Origin: Prevotella sp. UBA4330
GTDB lineage: Bacteria; Bacteroidota; Bacteroidia; Bacteroidales; Bacteroidaceae
Length of the DNA: 64,000 nucleotides
Assembly: GCA_002394385.1 (NCBI GenBank)
Contig: DGTS01000018.1
Span: 1 to 64,000, forward strand
Direction: 5' to 3'
Below, piece by piece: positions 8,953 through 17,240 of the stretch (position 1 is its first letter; every line of letters begins with the position of its first letter). Below the pieces are notes generated by a model that saw nothing but the letters and a program-made list of their open reading frames with translations, was not told the origin of the DNA and ran no database searches. A program made the position numbers and the translations under genes.

Positions 8953-10515
8953 TTAGCGGTCAATATCTGGAATCACGAAGTCGAGAGCCGCACCTGTTGT
9001 GATGAGGTCGGCAATCTTCTCGCCACGAAGCATCTCGTCCATAGCACCGATAAGGGTGAGTCCCATCGGACGGAGTTTCAGGCGGTAAGGACTCTTGTCG
9101 CCGCGAGAGTCGAGATAAACGCCAATCTCGCCGCTCGTTCCCTCAACCGAGAAGTACCACTGTCCCTCAGGAACCTTGATGATAGGCTTCTGCTTGATGT
9201 AGAACTCTCCTTCGGGGATGTTGTCGATGAGTTGTTCGATGATGCGTATGCTCTGCTTTATCTCGTTGATACGAATCATATAGCGTCCCATAGAGTCGCA
9301 AGTGTCTGTGGTTATCTGTTCCCACTCCACCTTGTCGTACATGTCGTACGGATGGTTCTTGCGCACATCGTTCTTCCAGTTGCTTGCACGTCCCGAAGCA
9401 CCAGAGACACCATAACTGATGATGTTCTCCTTGTCCATCTTACCGATGTTCTCGAAACGCTTGTGAGTGATGACGTTGTCGCCGAACACGTCCATATATT
9501 CCTTCAGCATAGGCTTCAGGTAGGCGCAGAGTTTCTTGGTGTTCTCCACGAAGTTCGGGTCGATGTCGTCCTGCAGACCGCCGATGCGGTAGTAGTTCTG
9601 AATGAGTCGTCCGCCAGTTGTCTCCTCCATTACGTTGAGCACATGCTCGCGGTCGCGCATGCAATAGAGGAATGCGGTGAGCGCTCCAAGGTCCTGGGCG
9701 CAGCATCCGAGATAGAGCAGGTGTCCGTCGATACGCTGGAGTTCGTCCATGATGGTGCGTATGTACTTGATGCGGTCGCTGAGTTCCACGCCCAAAGCCT
9801 CCTCTATCACTCCCACCAGCGCGTGGCGGTGCATCATTGCCGAGAGATAGTTGAGTCGGTCGGTAAGAGCCAGTGTCTGCGGATAGGTGTAACTCTCGCA
9901 CATCTTCTCTATTCCGCGGTGGATATAGCCCAGATGCGGGTAAATCTTCTTTATCACCTCGCCGTCGATAACCGTCTGCAGACGGAGCACACCGTGGGTT
10001 GACGGGTGCTGGGGACCGATGTTCACCACATAGTCGTCGTCACCGAACAGTTTGTTCTGCTTGGCAACGAGTTTCCCGTCGTCGGTGAGTGAGTATTCCA
10101 TACCATAGTCGGGCTCCACATCGTCCTCGAGCGAATAGCCTTCCTTAGCCTTGAAGTCCTTGCGCAAGGGATAGCCCTGGAAGTCGCTTCTCAGATAGAG
10201 TCGGCGCATGTCTGGATGTCCGAGGAACTTGATGCCGAGGAAGTCGTACACCTCGCGCTCAAGAAGGTCTGCTGCCTTCCATATATAATATGTAGTAGGA
10301 ATAACGTAGTCGTCGCCCACTTGCTTTGCAATCATCTTCACGCTGGTGCGCTCATGGGTGTCGGTGTTCTCAAGAATATAGATGCACCCGAGTCCTTCCT
10401 CACCGAAGTCCTCGCCAACGATGGTCACGAGGTAGTCGAAGTGTTTCTTCTCCTTGAGGTTTGCCATCTCAGAGGCAAACTTATCGAAATCGAATATAAT
10501 GTTCTCTAATTTCAT
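8953..10515 (-). CDS. nuoCD: Fused NADH-quinone oxidoreductase subunit C/D (NuoCD)
   Basis: A single 520-residue chain. Residues 1 to about 145 match NuoC (30-kDa subunit, with EREVYDFLGIKFLGHPDMRR) and residues from about 160 match NuoD (49-kDa, quinone-site subunit) starting at GPQHPSTHG (167-175). NuoD ends in the usual LDFVIPDIDR. C/D fusion is common in several phyla, including Bacteroidota. Its start overlaps the nuoB stop by 4 nt, implying translational coupling. Confidence 0.95.
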   Translation of the reverse strand: MKLENIIFDFDKFASEMANLKEKKHFDYLVTIVGEDFGEEGLGCIYILENTDTHERTSVKMIAKQVGDDYVIPTTYYIWKAADLLEREVYDFLGIKFLGHPDMRRLYLRSDFQGYPLRKDFKAKEGYSLEDDVEPDYGMEYSLTDDGKLVAKQNKLFGDDDYVVNIGPQHPSTHGVLRLQTVIDGEVIKKIYPHLGYIHRGIEKMCESYTYPQTLALTDRLNYLSAMMHRHALVGVIEEALGVELSDRIKYIRTIMDELQRIDGHLLYLGCCAQDLGALTAFLYCMRDREHVLNVMEETTGGRLIQNYYRIGGLQDDIDPNFVENTKKLCAYLKPMLKEYMDVFGDNVITHKRFENIGKMDKENIISYGVSGASGRASNWKNDVRKNHPYDMYDKVEWEQITTDTCDSMGRYMIRINEIKQSIRIIEQLIDNIPEGEFYIKQKPIIKVPEGQWYFSVEGTSGEIGVYLDSRGDKSPYRLKLRPMGLTLIGAMDEMLRGEKIADLITTGAALDFVIPDIDR

Positions 10516-11294
10516 TTCGCTGCCTCCTCTTCTTTGGTGATGGGTGATGGTGTTTGGGTGTTGGCGGTTTCCTTAGCGGCTGCTTCCTTAGCAACGCTTG
10601 CAGCCTCTTTAGCGGCTGCCGCCTTCATCTCCTGCTTGAACTCCTCCGGCACCTCGGTGATAACCAACGGTTTCTTTCCGTATGTCAGTTCCTCGTTGCT
10701 TATGCCGAGTTCGCGCTCTTCCTTGTTCTGCTTGTGGTTAGCACCGCCGAAGAACTTCTCTATCTTCACCTTGCGCTGAAGTTGCATCATGCCGTACATG
10801 ATGGCTTCGGGACGTGGAGGACAACCCGGGATAAACACATCGACGGGAACAATCTCCTCGATGCCTTTCACCACGTGGTAACTCGACTTGAAAGGACCGC
10901 CGCTGATGGCGCAGCCGCCAACGGCAATAACATACTTAGGCTCTGCCATCTCGTCGTAGAGACGCTTCAGAGCGGGAGCCATCTTGTGGGTGATAGTGCC
11001 TGCACACATGATGAGGTCGGCCTGACGTGGAGAGTTACGCGTAACCTCGAAGCCGAAGCGGGCGAAGTCGTAGCGGGCGCAACCCACTGCCATGAACTCG
11101 ATGCCACAGCAACTGGTAGCGAAGGTGAGCGACCACAGAGAGTTGGAACGTCCCCAGTTGATGAGTTGGTCGAGATTGCCTGTCAGCACATTCACACCAC
11201 CCTCATGGAGTTCCTCTACAATCTTCTCCAGTCCTTCGTTGTCCTTAAACTCTGCGTAAGGAATGCTCTTGATCTTGGGTTTTCTTACTTCCAT
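10512..11294 (-). CDS. nuoB: NADH-quinone oxidoreductase subunit B (NuoB) with Ala-rich tail
   Basis: Carries the terminal cluster N2 that reduces quinone. The ligands are present: adjacent Cys62-Cys63 in SCCGIEFMAVG, Cys128 in VGGCAISGGPF and Cys158 in PGCPPRPEA. The core ends near residue 175. It is followed by a roughly 85-residue extension whose last part is low-complexity (repeated Ala-Lys-Glu). That makes the protein (260 aa) longer than the typical NuoB of about 160-220 aa. The function of the tail is unknown. The gene overlaps nuoA by 10 nt. Confidence 0.95.
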   Translation of the reverse strand: MEVRKPKIKSIPYAEFKDNEGLEKIVEELHEGGVNVLTGNLDQLINWGRSNSLWSLTFATSCCGIEFMAVGCARYDFARFGFEVTRNSPRQADLIMCAGTITHKMAPALKRLYDEMAEPKYVIAVGGCAISGGPFKSSYHVVKGIEEIVPVDVFIPGCPPRPEAIMYGMMQLQRKVKIEKFFGGANHKQNKEERELGISNEELTYGKKPLVITEVPEEFKQEMKAAAAKEAASVAKEAAAKETANTQTPSPITKEEEAAK

Positions 11295-11635
11295 TCCAAC
11301 GCTCCTTTCCGCCAGGCATAAGCCAAGCCAAACACAAGTACTAAAAGAAAGAACCCGATGCTCACAAGAGCCATCGGTCCATACTGCTTAACAACCACTG
11401 CCCATGGATAGAGGAAGAGTGTCTCCACATCGAACATGAGGAACAGGATTGCAAAAAGGTAGTAACCCACGGACATAGGTATCCAGGACGAACCGCGTGT
11501 GGGGACACCGCACTCGAAGGGCTCGCCTTTCACCTTGTTGTAGGAACGGGGACCAATGAGTTTTGCAATGACATAAGCCCCTGCCACCAATACGATAGCC
11601 GTCAGAATGACGGTAATCAACAAAGTAAAATACAT
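11285..11635 (-). CDS. nuoA: NADH-quinone oxidoreductase subunit A (NuoA)
   Basis: Three-helix membrane subunit (116 aa) and first gene of the operon. The conserved loop between TM1 and TM2 includes KGEPFECGVPTRGSSW, with the Cys of the NuoA/ND3 loop, followed by YYLFAILFLMFDVETLFLYPW. A TAnnTTTG promoter element lies about 45 nt upstream. No nuoE, F or G gene precedes it; the next gene upstream is an unrelated lipoprotein. Confidence 0.95.
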   Translation of the reverse strand: MYFTLLITVILTAIVLVAGAYVIAKLIGPRSYNKVKGEPFECGVPTRGSSWIPMSVGYYLFAILFLMFDVETLFLYPWAVVVKQYGPMALVSIGFFLLVLVFGLAYAWRKGALEWK

Positions 11636-11678
11636 AAATTTTTAAAATATATTTATTCCTGATTTCTCAATTTGGGTG

Positions 11679-11706
11679 CAAAGGTACTAATTTATTTGCA
11701 AACAAA
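11679..11706 (-). promoter_or_regulatory. Promoter of the nuo operon
   Basis: On the minus strand a TACCTTTG box (11679-11686) fits the Bacteroidota -7 consensus TAnnTTTG. A TTTG at 11703-11706 lies 16 nt upstream, shorter than the usual 19-20, so the -33 assignment is weak. It is placed correctly for nuoA. Confidence 0.6.
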
Positions 11707-11739
11707 AGAGAATAAAAAGAGAAAATTCCCTACAATGAA

Positions 11740-11772
11740 CAACCTTTTCATGCAAAAGGCACAAAAAGGTTG
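11740..11772 (-). terminator. Possible terminator hairpin after the lipoprotein gene
   Basis: CAACCTTTT and AAAAGGTTG form a 9-bp inverted repeat just past the stop of the lipoprotein gene. There is no clear U-tract, so termination strength is uncertain. Confidence 0.4.
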
Positions 11773-11789
11773 CTCTGAGGGATGCTGAG

Positions 11790-12452
11790 TCACTTGATTT
11801 TAGAGATGTCTGCTTCTATCTGCGCCATGTAGTTGTTCATCTTCTCGCTAATCTTCAAATCGCTGAACGAGATGGCTCTTCCCATCACCGTGACGGCGGT
11901 GTCCAGGCATACAAAATCGCCCGAGGGAGTGACGGCGGCACGCAGTTGATAGACATCATGGTTCTTATACGAGAAGTAAATCTGTGCCGAGCCTTGCTTC
12001 CACTTGTAAGAATTGACATCGGCACTCAACGCTCCATCGGCATACAGGGGGAGCCTTCCTTCGGAGTCGAGGGAAAGACTCTCAAAGTCGTCTGTCTTTG
12101 CACTGAACACCACTTCACTCTTTCCTTTACACAAAACGAGAACATCCTCATACTCAGGCACATTGCGCATAATGATTAAAGAATCGCCAAAAGCACGTAT
12201 GTCGGCATCGGAGAGACGCGCCAAGACGCTCCCCTTGACCTCACCCGACGTGATGTCGGTCACTATAACATTGTCGGGATAATTGCCAAGATTGGAGTAC
12301 AGGAAATTCACGGGATAGGTCTTCGTGGTGTCTATCATAGACATCAGCACTTCGCGAGGGTTCTTCTCCTCAACGTTCTCCACCTTCTTGGCGTCTCCGG
12401 TTGCGCAAGAGATGCACGCAACGAGCGCAATTACAAGAAACAGTTTGTCCAT
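11790..12452 (-). CDS. Putative lipoprotein, unknown function
   Basis: The start chosen is MDKLFLVIALVAC, because this gives a lipoprotein signal peptide with lipobox LVAC (Cys13). It also begins 1 nt after the stop of the preceding Sel1 gene; a longer frame would run into that gene. The mature part (about 208 aa) is soluble and beta-rich with no recognised motif. Sorting to the periplasmic face of a membrane is inferred from the lipobox. It is probably co-transcribed with the Sel1-repeat protein. Confidence 0.7.
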   Translation of the reverse strand: MDKLFLVIALVACISCATGDAKKVENVEEKNPREVLMSMIDTTKTYPVNFLYSNLGNYPDNVIVTDITSGEVKGSVLARLSDADIRAFGDSLIIMRNVPEYEDVLVLCKGKSEVVFSAKTDDFESLSLDSEGRLPLYADGALSADVNSYKWKQGSAQIYFSYKNHDVYQLRAAVTPSGDFVCLDTAVTVMGRAISFSDLKISEKMNNYMAQIEADISKIK

Positions 12453-12453
12453 A

Positions 12454-13137
12454 TTACTTATAGTCTCTAACCACTCCATTCTCACGGGCGCGTCCAATCC
12501 AGTACTCACCCTTCTCCTTATCCTTTGCCACACCTGTGCCGTAGTAGTAGCAGCAGCCCGTCATGAACTGCGCCTCGGCATGATTTTGCTCGGCAGCCTT
12601 CAAGAAGAGTTCAAACGCCTTAGCGTCATTCTGCTCCTTGCCCGTGCCGTTGTAATATTGCACCGCAAGGCTATAGAGCGACTCGGCATCGCCGTTCTCC
12701 GCCGCGATCTGCTTATATTTCTCCACCATCGACGCGTCGGCAGGTCCTCCGGTGCCTGTTCTGAACATCGAAGCGAGCAGCAATGCAGCATCGTTGTGTT
12801 TGGCGAAATCGGTCTTCTGCAACCAGTGGCGAGCCTCAACAAAGTCCTGGAACACGCCCTCGGCATTATAGTAACTCATTCCCAGGCGGTAACAAGCCTC
12901 GGCACTGCCCTGCTCTGCCGCCTTGCGATACCACTTCACGGCATAGGCGTTGCTCTGCTCCACCCCGTCGCCAGCCTTATAGCAGTCGCCGATAACACAT
13001 TGTGCATCAGCGTCTCCACGCTCGGCAGCCTTTATGTTGTCAAGATAGCGCGACTGGGCAAGCGCCATACTGGGCACCACCCATATCAATGCTGTCGCCA
13101 ATAGCAATTTTAATGACACGTAAGCAATCCTTTTCAT
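12454..13137 (-). CDS. Secreted Sel1-repeat (TPR-like) protein
   Basis: A signal peptide (MKRIAYVSLKLLLATALIWV, cleavage near ALA-QS) precedes about five Sel1-like repeats, visible as GDADAQCVIGDCYKAGDGV, GSAEACYRLGMSYYNAEGV, GDAESLYSLAVQYYNGTG and HAEAQFMTGCCYYYGTGV. Sel1 repeats are alpha-helical scaffolds for protein contacts. The protein should be periplasmic or surface-exposed. It is first in a two-gene unit with the downstream lipoprotein, so the two may interact (inference). Confidence 0.85.
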   Translation of the reverse strand: MKRIAYVSLKLLLATALIWVVPSMALAQSRYLDNIKAAERGDADAQCVIGDCYKAGDGVEQSNAYAVKWYRKAAEQGSAEACYRLGMSYYNAEGVFQDFVEARHWLQKTDFAKHNDAALLLASMFRTGTGGPADASMVEKYKQIAAENGDAESLYSLAVQYYNGTGKEQNDAKAFELFLKAAEQNHAEAQFMTGCCYYYGTGVAKDKEKGEYWIGRARENGVVRDYK

Positions 13138-13166
13138 AACGTTTTTTGTTTTGTTGGTAACTGGTG

Positions 13167-13198
13167 CAAAAATAACAAATAATTATGGAACGAGCAAA
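13167..13198 (-). promoter_or_regulatory. Promoter of the Sel1/lipoprotein unit
   Basis: On the minus strand TTTG, 20 nt, TATTTTTG matches the Bacteroidota -33/-7 pattern. The -7 box ends 29 nt before the Sel1 start codon. Confidence 0.75.
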
Positions 13199-13262
13199 TC
13201 ATTTGGGGCAAAAAAGTGATTATAAACTATTTAACACCATTGCTATTGCAATCGGCTCACAT

Positions 13263-13444
13263 CCCCTTTAAGTTCCCCTCGCCCCTTGGAGAGGGGTTAG
13301 GGGTGAGGCTTTGGGGCAGGGGTGGGGACTGTGACTTTCTCTACCCCTCCCTATCTCCATTTGTCTCCTTTAAAATTCTTCAACAATATCACTGACCCCA
13401 CCCCTATCCCCTCCCCTACAGGGGCGGGGAAACATCGCGGACGG
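13263..13444. repeat. Dispersed GC-rich hairpin repeats
   Basis: A block of about 65 bp beginning CCCCTTTAAGTTCCCCTCGC recurs with few changes at about 36095-36160. The following segment, with CCCCTACAGGGGCGGGGAA, is a short self-complementary element whose relatives occur near 25715, 33205 and 36020. No gene is supported in the 713-bp gap that contains this block; the gap also holds the 22-bp array and a terminator. Confidence 0.75.
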
Positions 13445-13558
13445 CACCTTTTGGAACACTATAATATCCGTAAAGTCTAATTGAATATGGTCCCCCGAAA
13501 GTGTCACTTTCTGTGATATACGGTTTATGTCTGCTGCCGTTTGTATATCTTTCGGGTT

Positions 13559-13646
13559 GTTACCAACGGCTGGTAATGGTGTTACCAACGGCTGGTAATA
13601 GTGTTACCAAGTGTTGGTAATAGTGTTACCAGGCGTTGGTAAATAG
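13559..13646. repeat. Tandem array, 4 x 22 bp, palindromic units
   Basis: Four contiguous 22-bp units. Each is built around an inverted repeat TTACCA-5 nt-TGGTAA (for example TTACCAACGGCTGGTAA). The first two units are nearly identical and the last two diverge in the loop. A degraded continuation follows to about 13690. The array lies between the terminator of the ROK kinase gene and the promoter of the Sel1 unit. There are no spacers of CRISPR type. Confidence 0.92.
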
Positions 13647-13771
13647 TTTCCCAAGCATCAGAAAACCTTGGTAAAATAATTCCCAACTGTCAAAATCTTC
13701 TGGAATGCCTTTGCAGAAAGGCTTTCCAGCGATTTACAAAACAAACTTTGTGTGACGCAAAGAAACAAGAA

Positions 13772-13804
13772 AGGGCTGCCAGGGAATAATTCCCGAGCAG
13801 CCCT
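13772..13804 (-). terminator. Terminator of the ROK kinase gene
   Basis: A nested inverted repeat: outer AGGGCTGC/GCAGCCCT and inner GGGAAT/ATTCCC. On the minus strand it is followed by a T-rich tract (TTTCTTGTTTC). It starts about 46 nt past the stop codon. Confidence 0.8.
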
Positions 13805-13850
13805 GAATGTATGTGCCGAACCCTGTGTCAGAGTTATGGCATGGGGTGTA

Positions 13851-14831
13851 TTATAGTTCCCAACCGATGGCCGATGCGCCCAGAACGGCGGCAGAAGCGC
13901 CATCGAGACCGCTTACGAGGAACTTTGCCTTGCCGCGGAATATCTTCAGCACGTTCTCGTTGTATGCTTTCTTGATAGGCTCCATGATGAGGTCGCCAGC
14001 CTTAGTCATTCCACCGAAGAAGATGAAAGCCTCGGGGCTTGAGAAAGCGGCGAAGTCGGCACATGCCTTACCAAGCATCTCGCCAGTGAACTCGTAAATT
14101 CTCTTTGCCACAGCGTCGCCCTTGTTGGCTGCGATTGACACGTCGAGAGAGGTTATCTTCTCGGGATCAATCTCGCGAAGCAGCGATGGCTCCTCGGTCT
14201 TTGCCAGTATCTCGCGTGCAGAACGTGCCACACCTGTTGCAGAGCAATAAGCCTCGAGACATCCCAGACGACCGCAACCGCATGAACGTCCGTTCTCGCG
14301 TACCATAGTAACATGGCCCAACTCGCCTGCAAAGCCGTCGCATCCGTAAACCAACTGTCCGTTGATGACGATGCCCGAGCCCACTCCTGTACCGAGAGTG
14401 ATGACGATGAAGTTCTTCATTCCGCGTGCCACACCGTATATCATCTCGCCCACTGCTGCCGCATTAGCGTCGTTGGTGAGTCCAACGGGGATGTTGCCGA
14501 GACGCTCGGAGAACATCTGTGCCAGGGGAACAACGCCGTCGTGTGCCCAAGGAAGATTGGGAGCGAACTCTATAGTGCCTTTATAGAAATTGCCGTTAGG
14601 TGCTCCGATACCCATAGCCTTTATGAGGTCGATACCTCCCACCTGGTCGATGATTACCTGCAGAGCCTCGACGCAAGCGTCAACATACTGCTCAACGCTG
14701 TCGTAACCCTGTGTTTTGATGGCGGTAGTGGCCTTGATTTCGCCTCTTGCGTCAACGATTCCGAAAACTGAGTTAGTACCTCCTAAGTCTAAGCCGATAA
14801 CATACGGCTTAATGTCTGTTTGTGCATTCAT
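13851..14831 (-). CDS. ROK-family sugar kinase (probable glucokinase)
   Basis: Phosphorylates a hexose, most likely glucose, with ATP in the cytoplasm. The start at MNAQTDIKPY puts the nucleotide-binding motif GLDLGGTNSVFG near residue 13, as in the family; a longer frame adds an unlikely N terminus. The ROK zinc motif CGCGRLGCLEAYCS is complete. The 326-residue length is typical for ROK glucokinases of Bacteroidota. N-acetylmannosamine or other sugar specificity cannot be excluded. It is a single-gene unit with its own terminator. Confidence 0.88.
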   Translation of the reverse strand: MNAQTDIKPYVIGLDLGGTNSVFGIVDARGEIKATTAIKTQGYDSVEQYVDACVEALQVIIDQVGGIDLIKAMGIGAPNGNFYKGTIEFAPNLPWAHDGVVPLAQMFSERLGNIPVGLTNDANAAAVGEMIYGVARGMKNFIVITLGTGVGSGIVINGQLVYGCDGFAGELGHVTMVRENGRSCGCGRLGCLEAYCSATGVARSAREILAKTEEPSLLREIDPEKITSLDVSIAANKGDAVAKRIYEFTGEMLGKACADFAAFSSPEAFIFFGGMTKAGDLIMEPIKKAYNENVLKIFRGKAKFLVSGLDGASAAVLGASAIGWEL

Positions 14832-14879
14832 AATAGAATTGTATTTAGTTATTAAATTGAATAATCTCCTTCGAGAGGG

Positions 14880-14887
14880 CAAAGATA
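14880..14887 (-). promoter_or_regulatory. -7 promoter box of the ROK kinase gene
   Basis: TATCTTTG on the minus strand, 48 nt upstream of the start. No convincing TTTG is visible at the -33 position. Confidence 0.5.
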
Positions 14888-15002
14888 ATAAAGAAAAGAG
14901 AAAAAAGGGGTTCCCTAAATAATTAATTCGCCATGCTTAACATCTTTTTACTTTTTGTTGACAAAAAAGCACATTATTGAAAAAAATATCAGTCGGCTAT
15001 TA

Positions 15003-15031
15003 TTGTATATAAATAAAATTGTGTACCTTTG
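15003..15031 (+). promoter_or_regulatory. Promoter of the LysE-family gene
   Basis: TTG, 18 nt, TACCTTTG. The -7 box ends only 8 nt before the chosen start codon, so the mRNA would have almost no leader. Confidence 0.7.
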
Positions 15032-15039
15032 CACACAAT

Positions 15040-15705
15040 ATGCAATTTCCCTTTCATATAGACATCTTGGACTTGATGTTCAAGGGTGTACTTATAGGTA
15101 TTTTAGCATCTGCGCCAATGGGACCCGTCGGCGTTCTTTGCATTCAACGCACACTAAACAAGGGGCGTTGGTATGGCTTTGTGACTGGCATCGGCGCCGC
15201 TGTGAGCGACATTTTCTACGCTCTCATCACCGGACTTGGCATGAGTTTCGTCATGGAGTTCATCGAGCAGGGCAGCAATCTCTTCTATCTTCAGATAAGC
15301 GGAAGCATAATGCTCCTGTTCTTCGGCATCTACTGCTTCAAGAGCAACCCCACGAAGAAGATTCATGTCAGCGGAAACAAGAAGGGTTCGCTGGTGCATA
15401 ACGGCGTGACGGCATTCCTCGTGACGTTCTCTAACCCGCTGATTATATTCCTTTTCATGGGATGCTATGCCCAGTTGGCATTTGTTGTGCCCAACCATCC
15501 GTTAGAGATGTGCGTGGGCTATCTGAGCATTGTGCTCGGAGCACTGCTCTGGTGGTACGGTCTGACGTGGCTTATCGACAAGATAAGGGGCAACTTCACC
15601 ACCAACGGTATAGTAATCATAAACCGCGTTATAGGCTCGGCGGTAATGATTTTCTCGCTTCTGATTCTTTTCGGAACACTTTTCAATATCTATCACTTGC
15701 ACTAA
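15040..15705 (+). CDS. LysE-family exporter
   Basis: Inner-membrane protein (222 aa) with six hydrophobic segments. It has the family's N-terminal signature GVLIGILASAPMGPVGVLCI, including the conserved P-x-GP motif. Members export amino acids such as lysine, threonine or homoserine; the substrate here is unknown. The start at MQFPFHID is preferred because the promoter box ends at 15031. The next in-frame ATG (15076) is also possible. The gene is followed after 4 nt by the DUF4924 gene. Confidence 0.82.
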   Translation: MQFPFHIDILDLMFKGVLIGILASAPMGPVGVLCIQRTLNKGRWYGFVTGIGAAVSDIFYALITGLGMSFVMEFIEQGSNLFYLQISGSIMLLFFGIYCFKSNPTKKIHVSGNKKGSLVHNGVTAFLVTFSNPLIIFLFMGCYAQLAFVVPNHPLEMCVGYLSIVLGALLWWYGLTWLIDKIRGNFTTNGIVIINRVIGSAVMIFSLLILFGTLFNIYHLH

Positions 15706-15709
15706 GATA

Positions 15710-16252
15710 ATGTTTATTTCCCAACAACTAAGAAAAGAAAACATTGCCGAATACCTGCTGTATATGTGGCAGGTGGAGGACATCATACGCGCTTACGGAT
15801 GCTCGCTCACCGCTCTGCGCCGCGAGTACATATCGCGTTTCGACTACGACGAGGACAAGAAAGAGGAACTCACCGACTGGTATGGCAACCTGATAAACAT
15901 GATAAATCAGGAGGGTTGCCGCGAAGGCGGACACCTGCAAATAAACAAGGTGGTGATGCAACAACTCATAGAACTGCACGAGCAACTGCTCGAAAGCACG
16001 AAGTTCCCGTTCTACAACACCGAGTATTACAAGGTGCTGCCCTTCATTGTTGAACTGCGCAACCGCGGGGCAAACAAAGAGGAGAACGAGATAGAGACCT
16101 GCTTCAATGCCCTCTACGGCACCATGATGCTGCGTTTGCAAAAGAAGGAGATAAGCCCCGACACCCAACATGCCATAAAGGAGATAACAACATTCATCGG
16201 CATGCTCTCCGACTATTATAAAAAGGACAAGGAAGAAGGGCTTGAACTTTAA
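15710..16252 (+). CDS. DUF4924 family protein
   Basis: A 180-residue, helical, acidic cytoplasmic protein with the family's characteristic N terminus (LRKENIAEYLLYMWQVEDII) and the segment FPFYNTEYYKVLPFIVELR. The family is confined to Bacteroidota and its function is unknown. It is co-transcribed with the LysE-type exporter (4-nt gap). A GC-rich hairpin follows the stop codon. Confidence 0.85.
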   Translation: MFISQQLRKENIAEYLLYMWQVEDIIRAYGCSLTALRREYISRFDYDEDKKEELTDWYGNLINMINQEGCREGGHLQINKVVMQQLIELHEQLLESTKFPFYNTEYYKVLPFIVELRNRGANKEENEIETCFNALYGTMMLRLQKKEISPDTQHAIKEITTFIGMLSDYYKKDKEEGLEL

Positions 16253-16257
16253 GCCTG

Positions 16258-16276
16258 CCCCTCCCAAAAGGAGGGG
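16258..16276 (+). terminator. Hairpin after the DUF4924 gene
   Basis: CCCCTCC-CAAAA-GGAGGGG, a perfect 7-bp stem starting 5 nt after the stop. It lacks a U-tract and belongs to the dispersed GC-rich hairpin family, so it may be a repeat acting as a terminator. Confidence 0.5.
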
Positions 16277-16307
16277 TTACTGAACTGAAATCTTAATAAA
16301 TACGAAT

Positions 16308-17240
16308 ATGGAACAAGAAAAGAATATCTCTCAATTCCAGCCACTGTCGGCTGAACAGTCTTCCCTCCCATCGGGAGGGGCTGGGGGTGGACTCAACATC
16401 CTCATTACAGGTTGCAACGGCCAATTAGGAAATGAGATGCAACGCCTGCAGGCAGAGCACCCAGAACACAACTGGATAAACACCGATGTTGAAGAACTGG
16501 ACATCACCGACCAACTGGCAATAGAGCAGATGGTGGCTGAGAAGAAGATTGACGGCATCGTGAACTGTGCCGCATACACAGCAGTGGACAAAGCCGAAAG
16601 CAACAAGGAACTGTGCACAACGCTCAACACCGTGGCTCCGTCATATCTGGCTGCCGCCGTGGAGAAACGAGGTGGATGGATTATACAGATAAGCACCGAC
16701 TATGTGTTCAACGGAACGAAACACACACCTTATGTAGAAACAGACACACCGGCTCCCGACAGCGTTTACGGCTCGACGAAACTGGCTGGCGAACTCGGCG
16801 TAAGCAAATTCTGCTCTAAGGCGATGATAATACGCACGGCATGGTTGTATTCTTTTTATGGAAACAACTTCGTGAAGACCATGATACGTCTGGGCAAGGA
16901 AAAGGAGCAACTGGGAGTGATATTCGACCAGATAGGCACACCAACATACGCACGCGACCTGGCACGAGTTATCATGACCGTGATAGAGAAAGGCATAAAG
17001 CCTGGTGTTTATCACTTCTCTAACGAGGGAGTCATCTCGTGGTACGACTTCACCAAGGCAATTCATCGCATAGCAGGCATAAACACTTGCAAGGTGCTAC
17101 CGCTGCACACCAGCGAATACCCCACTCCCGCCAACCGTCCCGCCTACTCTGTTCTTGACAAGACAAAGATAAAAGAAACCTACGGCATAGAGATACCTTA
17201 CTGGGAAGAGTCGCTCAAGGAGTGCATATCTAAACTTTGA
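16308..17240 (+). CDS. rfbD: dTDP-4-dehydrorhamnose reductase, with repeat-derived N-terminal segment
   Basis: Last enzyme of dTDP-L-rhamnose synthesis, reducing dTDP-4-keto-L-rhamnose with NAD(P)H. The Rossmann motif ILITGCNGQLGNEMQRL starts at about residue 30. The YxxxK pair is in VYGSTKLAGE, and WLYSFYGNNFVKTM and GTPTYARDLA are family signatures. In most homologues the Rossmann fold begins within the first few residues. Here residues about 18-28 (PSGGAGGG) are encoded by a GC-rich hairpin repeat. No later start precedes the Rossmann strand. Other rfb genes are not adjacent. Confidence 0.92.
   Translation: MEQEKNISQFQPLSAEQSSLPSGGAGGGLNILITGCNGQLGNEMQRLQAEHPEHNWINTDVEELDITDQLAIEQMVAEKKIDGIVNCAAYTAVDKAESNKELCTTLNTVAPSYLAAAVEKRGGWIIQISTDYVFNGTKHTPYVETDTPAPDSVYGSTKLAGELGVSKFCSKAMIIRTAWLYSFYGNNFVKTMIRLGKEKEQLGVIFDQIGTPTYARDLARVIMTVIEKGIKPGVYHFSNEGVISWYDFTKAIHRIAGINTCKVLPLHTSEYPTPANRPAYSVLDKTKIKETYGIEIPYWEESLKECISKL
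16361..16392. repeat. GC-rich hairpin repeat inside the rfbD reading frame
   Basis: CCCTCCC-ATC-GGGAGGG followed by GCTGGGGGTGG. It matches intergenic copies such as CCCTCCCTACGGGGGAGGGG near 29290 and the segment at about 27747-27780. Its insertion kept the frame open and added about 11 residues to RfbD. Confidence 0.75.

Noticed and set aside
8174..8956. Long plus-strand frames opposite nuo genes
   Set aside because: These are shadows of the high-G+C codon pattern on the other strand. Their translations are His/Glu-rich without any motif.
13370..13588. 72-codon minus-strand frame
   Set aside because: It lies across a GC-rich hairpin repeat and the first 22-bp unit, has no signal, motif or promoter, and its composition is that of repeat DNA.
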